Under the pieces are notes generated by a model, which made no database searches, was not told the origin of the DNA, and saw only the letters and a list, made by a program, of their open reading frames with translations. From the NCBI GenBank assembly GCA_031271265.1, contig JAISWB010000096.1:39621-103620 (forward strand): a DNA stretch of 64,000 nt, written 5' to 3'. Origin of the DNA: Desulfovibrio sp. GTDB lineage: Bacteria > Desulfobacterota > Desulfovibrionia > Desulfovibrionales > Desulfovibrionaceae. This document shows positions 19,801 through 29,475 of this stretch, piece by piece. Position numbers and translations under genes: made by a program. Numbering within the stretch: the first letter of the stretch is position 1; each line of letters starts with the position of its first letter.

Positions 19801-19817
19801 TTGGCACGGTCTTTGCT
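19801..19817 (+). promoter_or_regulatory. Sigma54 (-24/-12) promoter upstream of TPR gene
   Basis: TTGGCACGGTCTTTGCT, GG-N10-GC spacing, ~54 bp from ATG 19871. Confidence 0.75.
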
Positions 19818-19870
19818 GTGGAGCAGGCAGACAACCATATCGCTTCGGCGAAACTTCTCAGGAGGGGATC

Positions 19871-20428
19871 ATGAACCACGTTGACTATGAAATCAACAAA
19901 GAACTCGGCGAATGCTACCTGTTCATGGGCGAGTACGACAAGGCCCGCGACTATTATCACAAGGCTGTGGAGTGCGATGCAGGCATGATAGACCCCTATC
20001 TCGGTCTGGCGGCCGTAGCCGTGCACAAGGGCGATTATGACGATGCCCTGGCCTTGTACAGAAAGGCGCATCAGGTAAGTCCGGGAGAAAAATCCCTGGC
20101 GGGCATGGGTATGATGGAAGTGGAGCAGGGCAGCTATCCGGAAGCCTTCGGGCACTTTTCCGCCGCCCTGGGGCACAATCCCGGCAACATGATGGCCGTC
20201 AACAGTCTGGTGCAGCTCGGCTATGTGCTGAACCGCCTGGAAGACGTGCTGCCGCATCTGGAGGCGGCTCTTGAGCCGGGCGACACGCCGGCCGTGCGCT
20301 ACACCCTGGCGGCCTGCCTCATCGCTCTCGGCCGTGAAAACGATGCCAGGGAGCATCTGGAAATTTTGCTCGGCGAAAATCCGTCACATGACGACGCCAA
20401 ACAACTTTACGCGCAATTAGCCGCGTAA
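19871..20428 (+). CDS. Tetratricopeptide repeat protein
   Basis: ELGECYLFMGEYDKARDYYHKAVECDAGMIDPYLGLAAVAVHKGDYDDALALYRKAHQ; TPR consensus repeats. Confidence 0.85.
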   Translation: MNHVDYEINKELGECYLFMGEYDKARDYYHKAVECDAGMIDPYLGLAAVAVHKGDYDDALALYRKAHQVSPGEKSLAGMGMMEVEQGSYPEAFGHFSAALGHNPGNMMAVNSLVQLGYVLNRLEDVLPHLEAALEPGDTPAVRYTLAACLIALGRENDAREHLEILLGENPSHDDAKQLYAQLAA

Positions 20429-20480
20429 AACGGTGTGTAGGGGGTAGCCAATCCTCCATCGCACGATCCCCCCCGTACGA

Positions 20481-20515
20481 TTTCCCGGCCTTACGCCGGC
20501 GCGGGAGGCCGGGAG
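20481..20515. terminator. Family A hairpin (A2) between convergent TPR and thiC genes
   Basis: CCCGGCCT-TACGCCGGCGCGGG-AGGCCGGG; resembles the hairpin at 24152-24180. Confidence 0.45.
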
Positions 20516-20775
20516 ATCAACAAAAAACGGGGGGAGAGAAACATCTGGGAACATCTTTGCGCGCCGGAGCCCGGCGGGGATTGAACGGCAGCGCGGGCCG
20601 GGGCAACAACGGGAAGAGCAAGGCCGCGCCAATATAGCTCCGGCGGCAGGCAGTCCCTGCGGCCGACAGGGCTTCATTCCGGCGGCTGAGGTGATCGCGC
20701 GGCATACGGCGCGCGCGGCGCCGGCGGGTTCATCACGAGGCCGGCGGCCGGCAGTCGTTGCGCCCGGCCGTGATT

Positions 20776-22050
20776 TCACTCCCGCAGCATGGTGACCGCG
20801 CAGAACCCGCCGCACATCGCGCAGACTTCTTCGTCTGCGTGTTCTGCGCGTTTGGCGCACACTGCCGCCGGGTCCAGCGCATTTTCCTGCATCAGTTTCC
20901 AGTCGAGTCTTTTTCTGGCCCCGGACATGGCCTGTTCACGCTTCAGCGCATGGGGCCTGCCCAAGGCGCGTTCGCCGGCCTGAGCGGCTATGCGCGATGC
21001 GGTCACGCCGGCGCGCACGTCGTCCCTGTCCGGCAGCGTCAAATGTTCCGCGGGCGTCAGGCAGCAGAGAAAATCCGCGCCGGCCTCCACGGCAAGCGCC
21101 CCGCCTATGGCCCCGGCGATATGGTCGTAGCCCGGACAGACGTCGGACACCAGGGGGCCGAGCACATACAGCGGCGCGCCGCCGCAGGCGGCCTTGATGC
21201 CGAGAATCTGCGCGCGCACCATATTCAGGGGCACATGCCCCGGCCCCTCCACCATGCACTGCACACCGGCCTGCAGGCCGCGCTTGGCCAGTCTGCCCAG
21301 CGTGACGACCTCCTCCCACTGGGCCGGGTCTCCGGCATCGGCGCCCGCGCCGGGCCGCAGACCGTCGCCCAGGGACAGGACGACGTTGTGCGCGCGGGCT
21401 GTCTTCAGTACGCGTTCATAATCTGTGAGCAGGGGATTTTCCTTGTTGTGCGTGCGCATCCAGCGGGCAAGTATGGAACCGCCGCGCGACACGATGCCCA
21501 TGACGCGCCCCCCCGCTTCCGAAGCCCAGGCCGCGCCGCGTTGCGTGAGGCCACAGTGTACCGTCATGAAGTCGACTCCCTGCTCGGCCTGCCGCTCTAT
21601 TTCCTCGAAAAGCTCGGCCGGGGAAAAGTCGGCCGGGTCTTTGCCGGCATCTATATAGCGTTGGGCCACGGCATATATAGGTACGGTGCCCAGGGGCAGA
21701 GGGCAGGCGGCGAGCATCGTTTCCCGGCAGAGGCGTAAATCTCCGGCCACGGAAAGGTCCATCACCGTATCGGCCCCGGCCGCCGCGGCAACGGCCAGTT
21801 TGTCCAGTTCCTTGTCCAGGTCGTTGCGCAGAGGGGAGGTGCCGATATTGGCGTTGACCTTGACGCGGGCAGGCTGCCCGACCAGGCAGGGCTTCAGGCC
21901 GGGATGGCGCGGGTTGCCGAGCAGGACCATGGTGCCCTGTTCCAAAGCCGAGCTGATGTCGGCCGGCGTCAGACCTTCCTGCTCTGCCAGGCAGGCTTGG
22001 GAACTCTCCAGAAGACCGGCCAGAGCCGTGTTCTGTTCAAAAAGAGACAT
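20776..22050 (-). CDS. thiC: Phosphomethylpyrimidine synthase ThiC
   Basis: KVNANIGTSPLRNDLDKELDKL, GADTVMDLSVAGDL, DFMTVHCGLT, VEGPGHVPLNMV, C-terminal CAMCGGFCAV Fe-S motif. Confidence 0.95.
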   Translation of the reverse strand: MSLFEQNTALAGLLESSQACLAEQEGLTPADISSALEQGTMVLLGNPRHPGLKPCLVGQPARVKVNANIGTSPLRNDLDKELDKLAVAAAAGADTVMDLSVAGDLRLCRETMLAACPLPLGTVPIYAVAQRYIDAGKDPADFSPAELFEEIERQAEQGVDFMTVHCGLTQRGAAWASEAGGRVMGIVSRGGSILARWMRTHNKENPLLTDYERVLKTARAHNVVLSLGDGLRPGAGADAGDPAQWEEVVTLGRLAKRGLQAGVQCMVEGPGHVPLNMVRAQILGIKAACGGAPLYVLGPLVSDVCPGYDHIAGAIGGALAVEAGADFLCCLTPAEHLTLPDRDDVRAGVTASRIAAQAGERALGRPHALKREQAMSGARKRLDWKLMQENALDPAAVCAKRAEHADEEVCAMCGGFCAVTMLRE

Positions 22051-22274
22051 TGCTGCAACCCCTGTTGCGTGTTGTCGGCGCATTGCGCCTCAAAGGGCGT
22101 CTGTCCATAGCGCAGGAATGCCGGTGACGCAAGCCGGCCGCATTTTCCGGGCGAAACGGCTTATGCGCACAGTGAATAAGGGTATACAAAATAGTTCGTT
22201 CACAGGACGCGGGGTCCGCATGTTAAGACGACGTGCACAACCCGCTGAATGTTTATGAAACGAGGAGGTTTTGT

Positions 22275-23276
22275 ATGCTGAAGAATGTGTTCGCATGCGC
22301 CGTTCTGGTTCTGTCGGCGCTCGCCGTCCCTCTGCCTGCTTACGGCGCAGCCGCCGGCAGGGACGGGAAAAAAATTATCGTGGCCGACGCCAATTCCACC
22401 CATCACCTGAACCTGTATGTGGCCTTTGAAAAGGGGTTCTTCAAAAAACGCGGCCTGGATGTGGAAATCAAACAGACCAGTTCGGGGGTCGCCGCCGTGG
22501 TGGGCGGCGAGGCCGACATCGTCTTCAACTGCCCCACGGGAGTCATTACCCCCATCGGCAAGGGACAGAACATCACCATCATCGCCCAGGTCAAGATCCC
22601 CTGCACCTCCGTGCTGGTGGCGCCGGTCAACGCGCCTTTCAAAAAACCCGAAGACCTCAACGGCCGGCAACTGGCCGGACTTTCCAACACCTGCTGCGCG
22701 GTTATCGCCATACGCGACACGCTGAAAAAACGCTACAACACCGAATTCACCCTGACCGCCCTCGCGCCCGGCGCCGCTCTGGCCGCCCTTGAAAGCAACG
22801 CTGTGGAAGGGGCCATCCTGGAAGAGCCGTTTGTCGCCGAGGCCCTGCTCCTCAAAGATGCCGCGGGCAAGGCCAAGTACAGGACCTTTTTCGACGGCCG
22901 TTCCGCCGGCGCCGACGGCAAGATCGAACCCAACCTGGCCGGGGAAAATCCGCCCTGCCGGACCATCAACGCCAACAAGGATTTCGTCAAAAACCGCACC
23001 AAGGAAGCCAAGGCATTTATTGAAGCCGTCGACGAAGCGGACAAGCTGATCCGCAAAAATCCCGTCGCGGCCGACATTGTCGCCGTCGCTCAGAAGTATG
23101 TCCCCAACGTCTCCAGGCAGGCGATCATCAACAGCAACCCCAAACTGGGTTTCCAGATCAAGCTGGATACCGGGGGCCTGATCGGCTACGCGCAGGCGCT
23201 GGTCAACCAGGGAACCATAGCGAACAATCCCGGCGAAGCGCTCTTTGCGCCCGAATTCAAAGGGATTACCTGGTGA
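22275..23276 (+). CDS. ABC transporter substrate-binding protein (NMT1/TauA/SsuA-like)
   Basis: Signal peptide MLKNVFACAVLVLSALAVPLPAYG; NLYVAFEKGFFKKRGLDVEIKQTSSGVAAVVGGEADIVF. Confidence 0.85.
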   Translation: MLKNVFACAVLVLSALAVPLPAYGAAAGRDGKKIIVADANSTHHLNLYVAFEKGFFKKRGLDVEIKQTSSGVAAVVGGEADIVFNCPTGVITPIGKGQNITIIAQVKIPCTSVLVAPVNAPFKKPEDLNGRQLAGLSNTCCAVIAIRDTLKKRYNTEFTLTALAPGAALAALESNAVEGAILEEPFVAEALLLKDAAGKAKYRTFFDGRSAGADGKIEPNLAGENPPCRTINANKDFVKNRTKEAKAFIEAVDEADKLIRKNPVAADIVAVAQKYVPNVSRQAIINSNPKLGFQIKLDTGGLIGYAQALVNQGTIANNPGEALFAPEFKGITW

Positions 23277-24103
23277 CGGACGATTGTTACGAAACAACCG
23301 GAATCCGCCGGGTTATACAGGAACTCGGCGGATTCTGTAAAAATGCGCTGGGAAATTTCTTCTCTCCGGAATTTCTGTGCGTTCTGGCGCCCTTGCTCCT
23401 GCTCTGGGAACTGCTGCCGCGTTACGACATTATTCCCGCGAGCCTGTTGCCTCCGCTGAGCACGGTGGCGGCTACCTTCAAGGATATGCTCCTGCATAGG
23501 AATCTCACGCTCCACATAGCGTACAGCATGGGCAGATTTTTCGTCGCCTTCGGCATCGCGGTGGGGCTTGCCGTCCCCATAGGCATGCTCATGGGCTGGA
23601 ATCAGAAAATTCGGGCCTTCATTCTCCCGCTCTGGCAGCTTCTGTCGCCCATCCCCCCGCCCGCCTGGGTGCCGATGACCATCATTGTTTTCGGCATAGG
23701 CTCAAGCATGCACATCTTTCTCATGGTCATCGGCATCTTTTACCCCGTGCTGTTCAACACCTACCAGGGCATCAAGGATACCGACCCGCGTTATCTTGCT
23801 TCGGCCAGGGTTTTCGGCGCGAGCGAGTTCACCCTGCTGCGCAAGGTGTACTTTTGGCACGCCTTCGGCGCGATTATCATGAGCCTCAAAACCGGCGTCG
23901 CCATGGGGCTGGTGATGCTGGTCATCGGGGAAGCCTACGGCGGCAGGATGGGTATAGGCTTCCTCCTCGGGCAGGCCAAGGACTATTTCTTGATTCCGGA
24001 AATGATGGTCTGTATGATGGTCACCGGGTTCATAGGTTGGTTTCTCATTGAAGTTTTGAAATACGTGGAAATAAAGGCGGCGATCTGGAAGGTGGGGAGA
24101 TAG
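23273..24103 (+). CDS. ABC transporter permease (SsuC/TauC-type)
   Basis: GTG start overlapping preceding stop; PPLSTVAATFKDML, GRMGIGFLLGQAKDYF, six-TM BPD-type profile. Confidence 0.85.
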   Translation: MTDDCYETTGIRRVIQELGGFCKNALGNFFSPEFLCVLAPLLLLWELLPRYDIIPASLLPPLSTVAATFKDMLLHRNLTLHIAYSMGRFFVAFGIAVGLAVPIGMLMGWNQKIRAFILPLWQLLSPIPPPAWVPMTIIVFGIGSSMHIFLMVIGIFYPVLFNTYQGIKDTDPRYLASARVFGASEFTLLRKVYFWHAFGAIIMSLKTGVAMGLVMLVIGEAYGGRMGIGFLLGQAKDYFLIPEMMVCMMVTGFIGWFLIEVLKYVEIKAAIWKVGR

Positions 24104-24149
24104 GACTGTTTAGAGCGATTTAACCTTGAAAATGCACATCCCCGATGAG

Positions 24150-24245
24150 GGGGTCGGCCTGAGCCGGCGTAAGGCCGACCAGGGAAAGCATTTCCCCCGG
24201 CGGGGTCCGGGGCAGCGCCCTGGTCGCCGTAGGCGTATAAATAAA
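24150..24245. repeat. Family A dispersed repeat copy (A3) inside the ABC operon
   Basis: 9-bp stem GGTCGGCCT/AGGCCGACC (24152-24160/24172-24180) followed by gggaaagcatttcccccggcggggtccggggcagcgccctgg. Confidence 0.6.
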
Positions 24246-24262
24246 CGGAGAGCCGGGAACCG

Positions 24263-25177
24263 ATGATTGAAGTTTGCAGCATCAGCAAATTTTTTTCCGT
24301 GGTGAACGACAAGGGGTTGGCCGAGGGGCTGACGGCCGTACTCAACGTGTCCCTGCTCATTCCCGACGGCAGCATTGTCAGCCTTATCGGCCCGTCGGGT
24401 TGCGGCAAATCGACCTTTCTTGAAATCCTGGCCGGGCTTCAGGCCCCGACGGACGGCGAAATCCGCATCGACGGCAAACGCGTGCTGGAGCCTTTGCCCT
24501 CGACCCGCAAGGAAATGGAGGACTACAAGCGCCGCTACCGCTTCATTTCGCCCTTGGCCAACGGGGTGTTCACCGACCGCCCCAAGCACGACATAGCGAT
24601 GATTTTTCAGGATTACGCCGTCTTTCCCTGGATGACGGCCTTGGGGAACGTAGTTTTCGCCCTGGAACTCCGCTCGGCGGGTAAAAGGCGCTCCGAGCGG
24701 CCTTCGCGTGCGGAATTGGAGGAAAAAGCCCGCATTTACCTGGGCAAAGTGGGGCTTGCCGGGGCGGAACACAAGTACCCTTCGCAGCTTTCCGGGGGCA
24801 TGCGTCAGCGTCTCGCCCTGGCGCGGGCGCTTTCCGTGGAGCCGAAAATCATCCTCATGGACGAACCCTTTGCCGCCGTGGATGCCCTGCAGCGCGAAAA
24901 ACTGCAGGACGACCTGCTTTTTCTCTGGAAAGAAGCCGGGGACAACGCCGCGCCGATCAGCATCGTCATAGTCAGCCACGATGTGCCCGAGGCGGTCTAT
25001 CTCTCGGATGAGGTGATCGTCTTTTCTCCCGGTCCAGGCGGCACCGTCCGCAACCGCATTCTCGTGGACGTGCCTCGCCCGAGGGCGCGCACAGATCCGG
25101 AAATCCTCGAGATACAGGAGCGGATTTTCGCCGTCCTGCAATACGACATCAACCAGGAAAGCATGTACGCCATATGA
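24263..25177 (+). CDS. ABC transporter ATP-binding protein (SsuB/TauB-type)
   Basis: [70 protein letters not shown]. Confidence 0.9.
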   Translation: MIEVCSISKFFSVVNDKGLAEGLTAVLNVSLLIPDGSIVSLIGPSGCGKSTFLEILAGLQAPTDGEIRIDGKRVLEPLPSTRKEMEDYKRRYRFISPLANGVFTDRPKHDIAMIFQDYAVFPWMTALGNVVFALELRSAGKRRSERPSRAELEEKARIYLGKVGLAGAEHKYPSQLSGGMRQRLALARALSVEPKIILMDEPFAAVDALQREKLQDDLLFLWKEAGDNAAPISIVIVSHDVPEAVYLSDEVIVFSPGPGGTVRNRILVDVPRPRARTDPEILEIQERIFAVLQYDINQESMYAI

Positions 25178-25248
25178 ACCTGTCTCAGAAACAGGTCGTT
25201 GCCGTCCTGCAATACGACATCAACCGGGAAAGCAAGTACTCCATATGA
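25130..25248 (+). repeat. 71-bp-period duplication of the ATPase gene 3' end
   Basis: 25130-25177 and 25201-25248 match at 45 of 48 positions; second copy carries the cysK ATG. Confidence 0.9.
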
Positions 25249-26285
25249 GCATATCCGCTGAAAGCCCGCCGGAGACAGGCGGGGCGCCGTGTCCTTCAAA
25301 CAATGCTCCGGCCCGTGTCGGACAAGGCCCGGACGCCTCCCCGGCCGACAGCCGGGGTAGAATTTACGCCTCAATCATTGATGCGCGCGGCAATACGCCT
25401 TTGGTGCGCCTCGACAAATTCGGAAAAGGACTTCCCGGCGTACTGCTGGCCAAGGTGGAATCCTTCAATCCCATGAACAGCGTGAAGTGCCGCATAGGCG
25501 CCGCCATGCTGGACGCCGCCGAACGCGAAGGCAGACTCGGCCCCGGAAGCACGGTCATTGAGCCTACCTCCGGCAACACCGGCATCGGGTTGGCCTTCGC
25601 CTGCGCCGCCAGGGGATACAAGCTGGTGCTGACCATGCCCGAAACCATGTCCATCGAACGCCGAAAACTCGCGGCCATGCTCGGGGCGGACGTGGTGCTC
25701 ACTTCCGGCAAAGACGGTATGGTCGGTTCCGTGCGCAAGGCCAGGGAACTCCTCGCCCGGATACCGGGCAGCTTCATGCCGCTCCAGTTCGAAAACCCGG
25801 CCAACCCCGAGGCCCACCGCCGCACCACGGCGGAGGAAATATGGGCCGATACGGGCGGCGCCGTGGACTGTTTCATATCCGGGGTCGGCACGGGAGGCAC
25901 GATCACCGGCGTCGGCGAGGTGTTGAAGGAGCGCAGGCCTTCGGTCCGTATCGTCGCCGTGGAACCCGATGCCTCGCCCGTGCTGTCCGGCGGCCGGCCC
26001 GGCCCGCACCGCATCCAGGGCATAGGCGCGGGCTTTGTGCCGAAAATCCTCAACCGTTCCGTCATCGACGAGATCGTGCGGGTTACCAACGAGGATGCCC
26101 TCAGTACGGCGCGGGAAGTCGCGCGTATCGAAGGCATTTTGACCGGCATTTCCGCCGGCGCTGCGCTGTGGGCGGGTGCGGCCGTGGCCGCGCGTCCCGA
26201 GAACGAAGGCAAAAACATAGTGGTCATTCTGCCCGATTCCGGCGAACGCTATCTTTCCACCCAACTGTCGAACCTGGAGGAATAA
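25245..26285 (+). CDS. cysK: Cysteine synthase (O-acetylserine sulfhydrylase)
   Basis: [75 protein letters not shown]. Confidence 0.92.
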   Translation: MSISAESPPETGGAPCPSNNAPARVGQGPDASPADSRGRIYASIIDARGNTPLVRLDKFGKGLPGVLLAKVESFNPMNSVKCRIGAAMLDAAEREGRLGPGSTVIEPTSGNTGIGLAFACAARGYKLVLTMPETMSIERRKLAAMLGADVVLTSGKDGMVGSVRKARELLARIPGSFMPLQFENPANPEAHRRTTAEEIWADTGGAVDCFISGVGTGGTITGVGEVLKERRPSVRIVAVEPDASPVLSGGRPGPHRIQGIGAGFVPKILNRSVIDEIVRVTNEDALSTAREVARIEGILTGISAGAALWAGAAVAARPENEGKNIVVILPDSGERYLSTQLSNLEE

Positions 26286-26289
26286 TCCC

Positions 26290-27306
26290 ATGCGGCAACG
26301 CCGTCCCGCGGGGGGACTCATCGGCCTGTCTCGCTCCCGGCGGTTTCCCGGGGGCCGGCTTCCCTCCCACCTGCGCCCCTCCCGCTTGCTTCCCTCCCAC
26401 CTGCGCCCCTCTCGCTTGCTTCCCTCCCGCCTGCGCCCCTCCCGCTTGCTTCCCTACAGCCTGTTTCGCTTCCGGCTGTTTCGCTCCCACCTGCTTCCCG
26501 GCGGTCGGATTTTCCTCTGTTTGTTTATCCTCGGCCTGCTCTCCGCCGCCTTGCGCCCGCTTCCTCTTGCCGCCGCCGAAGCGACATACACCAATTCCCT
26601 CGGTATGGAATTCGTCTTGATCCCGGCAGGATCCTTCATGATGGGTTCGGAAGCGCGGGACAGTGAGAAGCCGCGCCGCCGCGTGAGCATCGGCAAAGCC
26701 TTTTACCTGGGCAAGCACGAGGTAACGCAGGCGCAGTGGGCGACACTCATGGAGGAGAATCCCAGTTGGTTCAGGGGAGCCGAACTCCCTGTGGAGCAGG
26801 TCTTCTGGGACCGGGCGCAGGAGTTCATCAACCGCCTGAACCGCAGGGAAGGGCACACGCGTTATCGTCTGCCGACGGAAGCGGAGTGGGAATATGCGGC
26901 ACGGGCAGGCCGCGATGACGCGGGCCTTGGGGATGCCGGATCTGTTGCGGAGGTTGCGGGCGTCTTGGGGCGGGTTGCCTGGTACGACAGAAATTCCGGC
27001 AACAGCACGCATCCCGTGGGACAAAAGGAGCCCAATGCCTTGGGACTCTACGACATGCTCGGGAACGTAAACGAATGGGTGCTGGACCGGTTTGCCGCCG
27101 ACTATTACGCGCACGGGCCGGGGCAGGACCCGCCGGGACCGGAAAGCGGGACGCTCCGGGTGCGCAGAGGCGGCAGTTGGAGCGACGAGGCCGCGAACTG
27201 TCGCGTTGCGGCGCGCGCTTTCGATGCGCCGACCGAGAGCCTCTGCGGACCGCCGGGCTGCCGGCTCGGTGATTTGGGGTTCAGGGTGCTGCTCATGCCG
27301 GAGTAG
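26290..27306 (+). CDS. Secreted SUMF1/formylglycine-generating-enzyme-like protein with Arg-rich N-terminal repeat
   Basis: TNSLGMEFVLIPAGSFMMGSE, YLGKHEVTQAQWATLM, YRLPTEAEWEYAARAG, LYDMLGNVNEWV, RVRRGGSWSD. Confidence 0.85.
   Translation: MRQRRPAGGLIGLSRSRRFPGGRLPSHLRPSRLLPSHLRPSRLLPSRLRPSRLLPYSLFRFRLFRSHLLPGGRIFLCLFILGLLSAALRPLPLAAAEATYTNSLGMEFVLIPAGSFMMGSEARDSEKPRRRVSIGKAFYLGKHEVTQAQWATLMEENPSWFRGAELPVEQVFWDRAQEFINRLNRREGHTRYRLPTEAEWEYAARAGRDDAGLGDAGSVAEVAGVLGRVAWYDRNSGNSTHPVGQKEPNALGLYDMLGNVNEWVLDRFAADYYAHGPGQDPPGPESGTLRVRRGGSWSDEAANCRVAARAFDAPTESLCGPPGCRLGDLGFRVLLMPE
26326..26505 (+). repeat. 15-bp/30-bp tandem repeat array in the SUMF1-like gene N-terminus
   Basis: Units tccctcccacctgcgcccctcccgcttgct at 26361, 26391 and 26421; degenerate 15-bp units on both sides. 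Confidence 0.9.
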
Positions 27307-27500
27307 GGTGCCGCCGATGCCGGAAAGAGGAAACATCCGCGAAGCGTACTCCATTCCAACCCACACGATATCCGCGCCGCGCTCCGTTCTCGGGCGCCGC
27401 TTGCGCCCGCACTGAAAGTGCAGAAAGATCTGGTCGGCGGCTTGACAAGGGCCCACATAAGAACTCTACGAGGAAGGATGCGGGCGCCGGTGCCGCTTCT

Positions 27501-29462
27501 TCACGTGCCGGTCGATGCGGCGGCGATGGCCGCTTCCGAGGCGGCGAGACGTTCCAGCAGCGTTTCCGCCCGCTGTTGCAGGACATGGAATTCCTTCAGC
27601 AGTTCGGTATTCCGGGCGGCATCGGCGTAAACTTCCGGCAGCGCGAGCAGGCGTTCCGTTTCGCCCTGCCGGGCCAGGGCGTCCTCAAGCTCGCGTTCCA
27701 GCCGCGCATGCGTATCCCGCAACGGTTTCAGGGTCAGCGCCTGCTTTTTGCGCGCTTCGGCGGCTTCGCGTTTGCGCCGCTTCAGTTCCTCGCGGCCCAG
27801 ACCGCTCAGGCGGGAGCTTTCCGTGCGCCGCACGGCCGCCGTGCGTGCGCTTTCCTCCCCCGCGGCCTCGCGGCGGAAGGCCGCGTACTCCTCCCAGCCG
27901 CCGTCGAAAACGGTAAAGCCCTGCGGAGTAAACGCCCAGATCCCGTCTGCCGCCTCGCTCAGCAGATGCCGGTCATGGGCCACCATGAGCAGGGTGCCGG
28001 AAAAGAGGGACAATGCCTCGATCAACGCCTCGCGGCTTTCCAGGTCCAAATGGTTGGTCGGTTCGTCGAGGATGAGAAAATCGGCGCGGGTCAGGAACAG
28101 ATTCGCCAGAGAAAGACGGCTTTTTTCACCCCCCGAAAGACTGCCCACGCTGCGCTCGAAATAGTCCCGCCCCAGCATGAACAGGCCGAGGACGCTCATC
28201 AGTTCCTCTTCCGTAGTGCGCGGGTCCGAGAGCCGGCGCAGTTCTCCCTGCACCGTGCCCGCAGGGTCCATGGACTCGAGACGATGCTGGGAAAAATACC
28301 CGGCCTTGACGTTTTTCCCCATGACGATGCTGCCGCTTTCATACGGCAGAGCCCCGGTGATCAGCCGGAGCAACGTGGATTTGCCGCAGCCGTTTGGGCC
28401 GGCCAGAGCGATCTTTCTCCCCCGGTACAGGGTGAAGGACAGGGAATCCCAGAGACGTATGCCGTCGGGAAAGACGAAACGCAGATCCTCAACGGCGAGG
28501 ACAACGCGGTCCGTACGCTGCGGTTCCGGCCAGCGGAAGCGCAGTTCCCGGCGGCGCGGTTCCGGGCGCAGTCCTTCCAGTTCCTTTTCCAGTTTTTTTG
28601 CCGCTTTCTGCCGGGAAGCCGCCTGTCGGGCCTTGCTCGCCTTGGCCCGAAAACGGCGCACGAAATCCATCTTACGTTCCAACTCGGCCCGCACCCCGGC
28701 CTCTTCGCGTTTGCGGCGCTCTTCCTGTTCCTCCTGCATGCTCAGAAAGTCGCTGAATACGCCCTTGCGGAAGATCGCCCTGCCGTCGCCCGGCAGATAG
28801 AGCAGGTGCGTGCCCACGCGGTCCATAAACACTCTGTCGTGGGCCACGAAAACCAGTATGCCCTCGAACTTGAGGAGGAAGCTTTCCAGCCGTTCGACGG
28901 ACTCAAGGTCCAGATGGTTGGTGGGTTCGTCAAGCAGCAGGATGTCCGACCCGGCCGCCAGGGCACGCGCCGGTTTCGCCCGCTCGCGCATGCCGCCGGA
29001 GAGGGCGCGCAGGGGCAAGTCGCAATGGCCGGGAGAAAAACCCAGGCAGGAGAGCACGGCATCGGCCTTGTGTTCCGGGCTGAAGCCGCACTTCAGTTCC
29101 ATCTCGTGCCGGCGTTCGGAAAGACGGGCCAGGGCGGTCTCGTCTCCGAGGGAGCGTTCCCAGTCGGCCCAAAAATCGTTCCAGTCCGGCAGGGCTTCGA
29201 GAACGAAGGAACGCAGGGGACGGGACAGAGCGCGCTCGTCAAGTTCCTGCTCCACACAGCCGATCCCGGCTCCCCGCGCCGCGCTCGCACTACCCGCGTC
29301 GGGCTCTTCACGCCCGGCGAGCATGCGCAGCAACGTGGATTTGCCGCCTCCGTTGGGACCGCAGACGCACAGCCGCATCCCGGCCTGTATTTCCAGGGAG
29401 AAGTCCTCCAGAATGACGCGGTCGCCGTAGCTTTTGGAAAGATTTCTGATGCTCAGGTGCAT
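27501..29462 (-). CDS. ABC-F family ATP-binding protein
   Basis: Two ABC domains (GPNGGGKSTLLRML, GPNGCGKSTLLRLI), two LSGG motifs, charged inter-domain linker, no TM. Confidence 0.9.
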   Translation of the reverse strand: MHLSIRNLSKSYGDRVILEDFSLEIQAGMRLCVCGPNGGGKSTLLRMLAGREEPDAGSASAARGAGIGCVEQELDERALSRPLRSFVLEALPDWNDFWADWERSLGDETALARLSERRHEMELKCGFSPEHKADAVLSCLGFSPGHCDLPLRALSGGMRERAKPARALAAGSDILLLDEPTNHLDLESVERLESFLLKFEGILVFVAHDRVFMDRVGTHLLYLPGDGRAIFRKGVFSDFLSMQEEQEERRKREEAGVRAELERKMDFVRRFRAKASKARQAASRQKAAKKLEKELEGLRPEPRRRELRFRWPEPQRTDRVVLAVEDLRFVFPDGIRLWDSLSFTLYRGRKIALAGPNGCGKSTLLRLITGALPYESGSIVMGKNVKAGYFSQHRLESMDPAGTVQGELRRLSDPRTTEEELMSVLGLFMLGRDYFERSVGSLSGGEKSRLSLANLFLTRADFLILDEPTNHLDLESREALIEALSLFSGTLLMVAHDRHLLSEAADGIWAFTPQGFTVFDGGWEEYAAFRREAAGEESARTAAVRRTESSRLSGLGREELKRRKREAAEARKKQALTLKPLRDTHARLERELEDALARQGETERLLALPEVYADAARNTELLKEFHVLQQRAETLLERLAASEAAIAAASTGT

Positions 29463-29475
29463 GGGATACGCGGGA

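Noticed and set aside
22050-22275. Possible TPP riboswitch upstream of thiC
   Set aside because: CCTTTGAGGC on minus is suggestive, but I could not find the CTGAGA and ACCTGATCTGG core motifs
27290-27325. Short repeat ATGCCGGAGTAG / ATGCCGGAAAGAG at the SUMF1-like gene end
   Set aside because: Only ~8 exact bases; too short to add to the 3'-end duplication set
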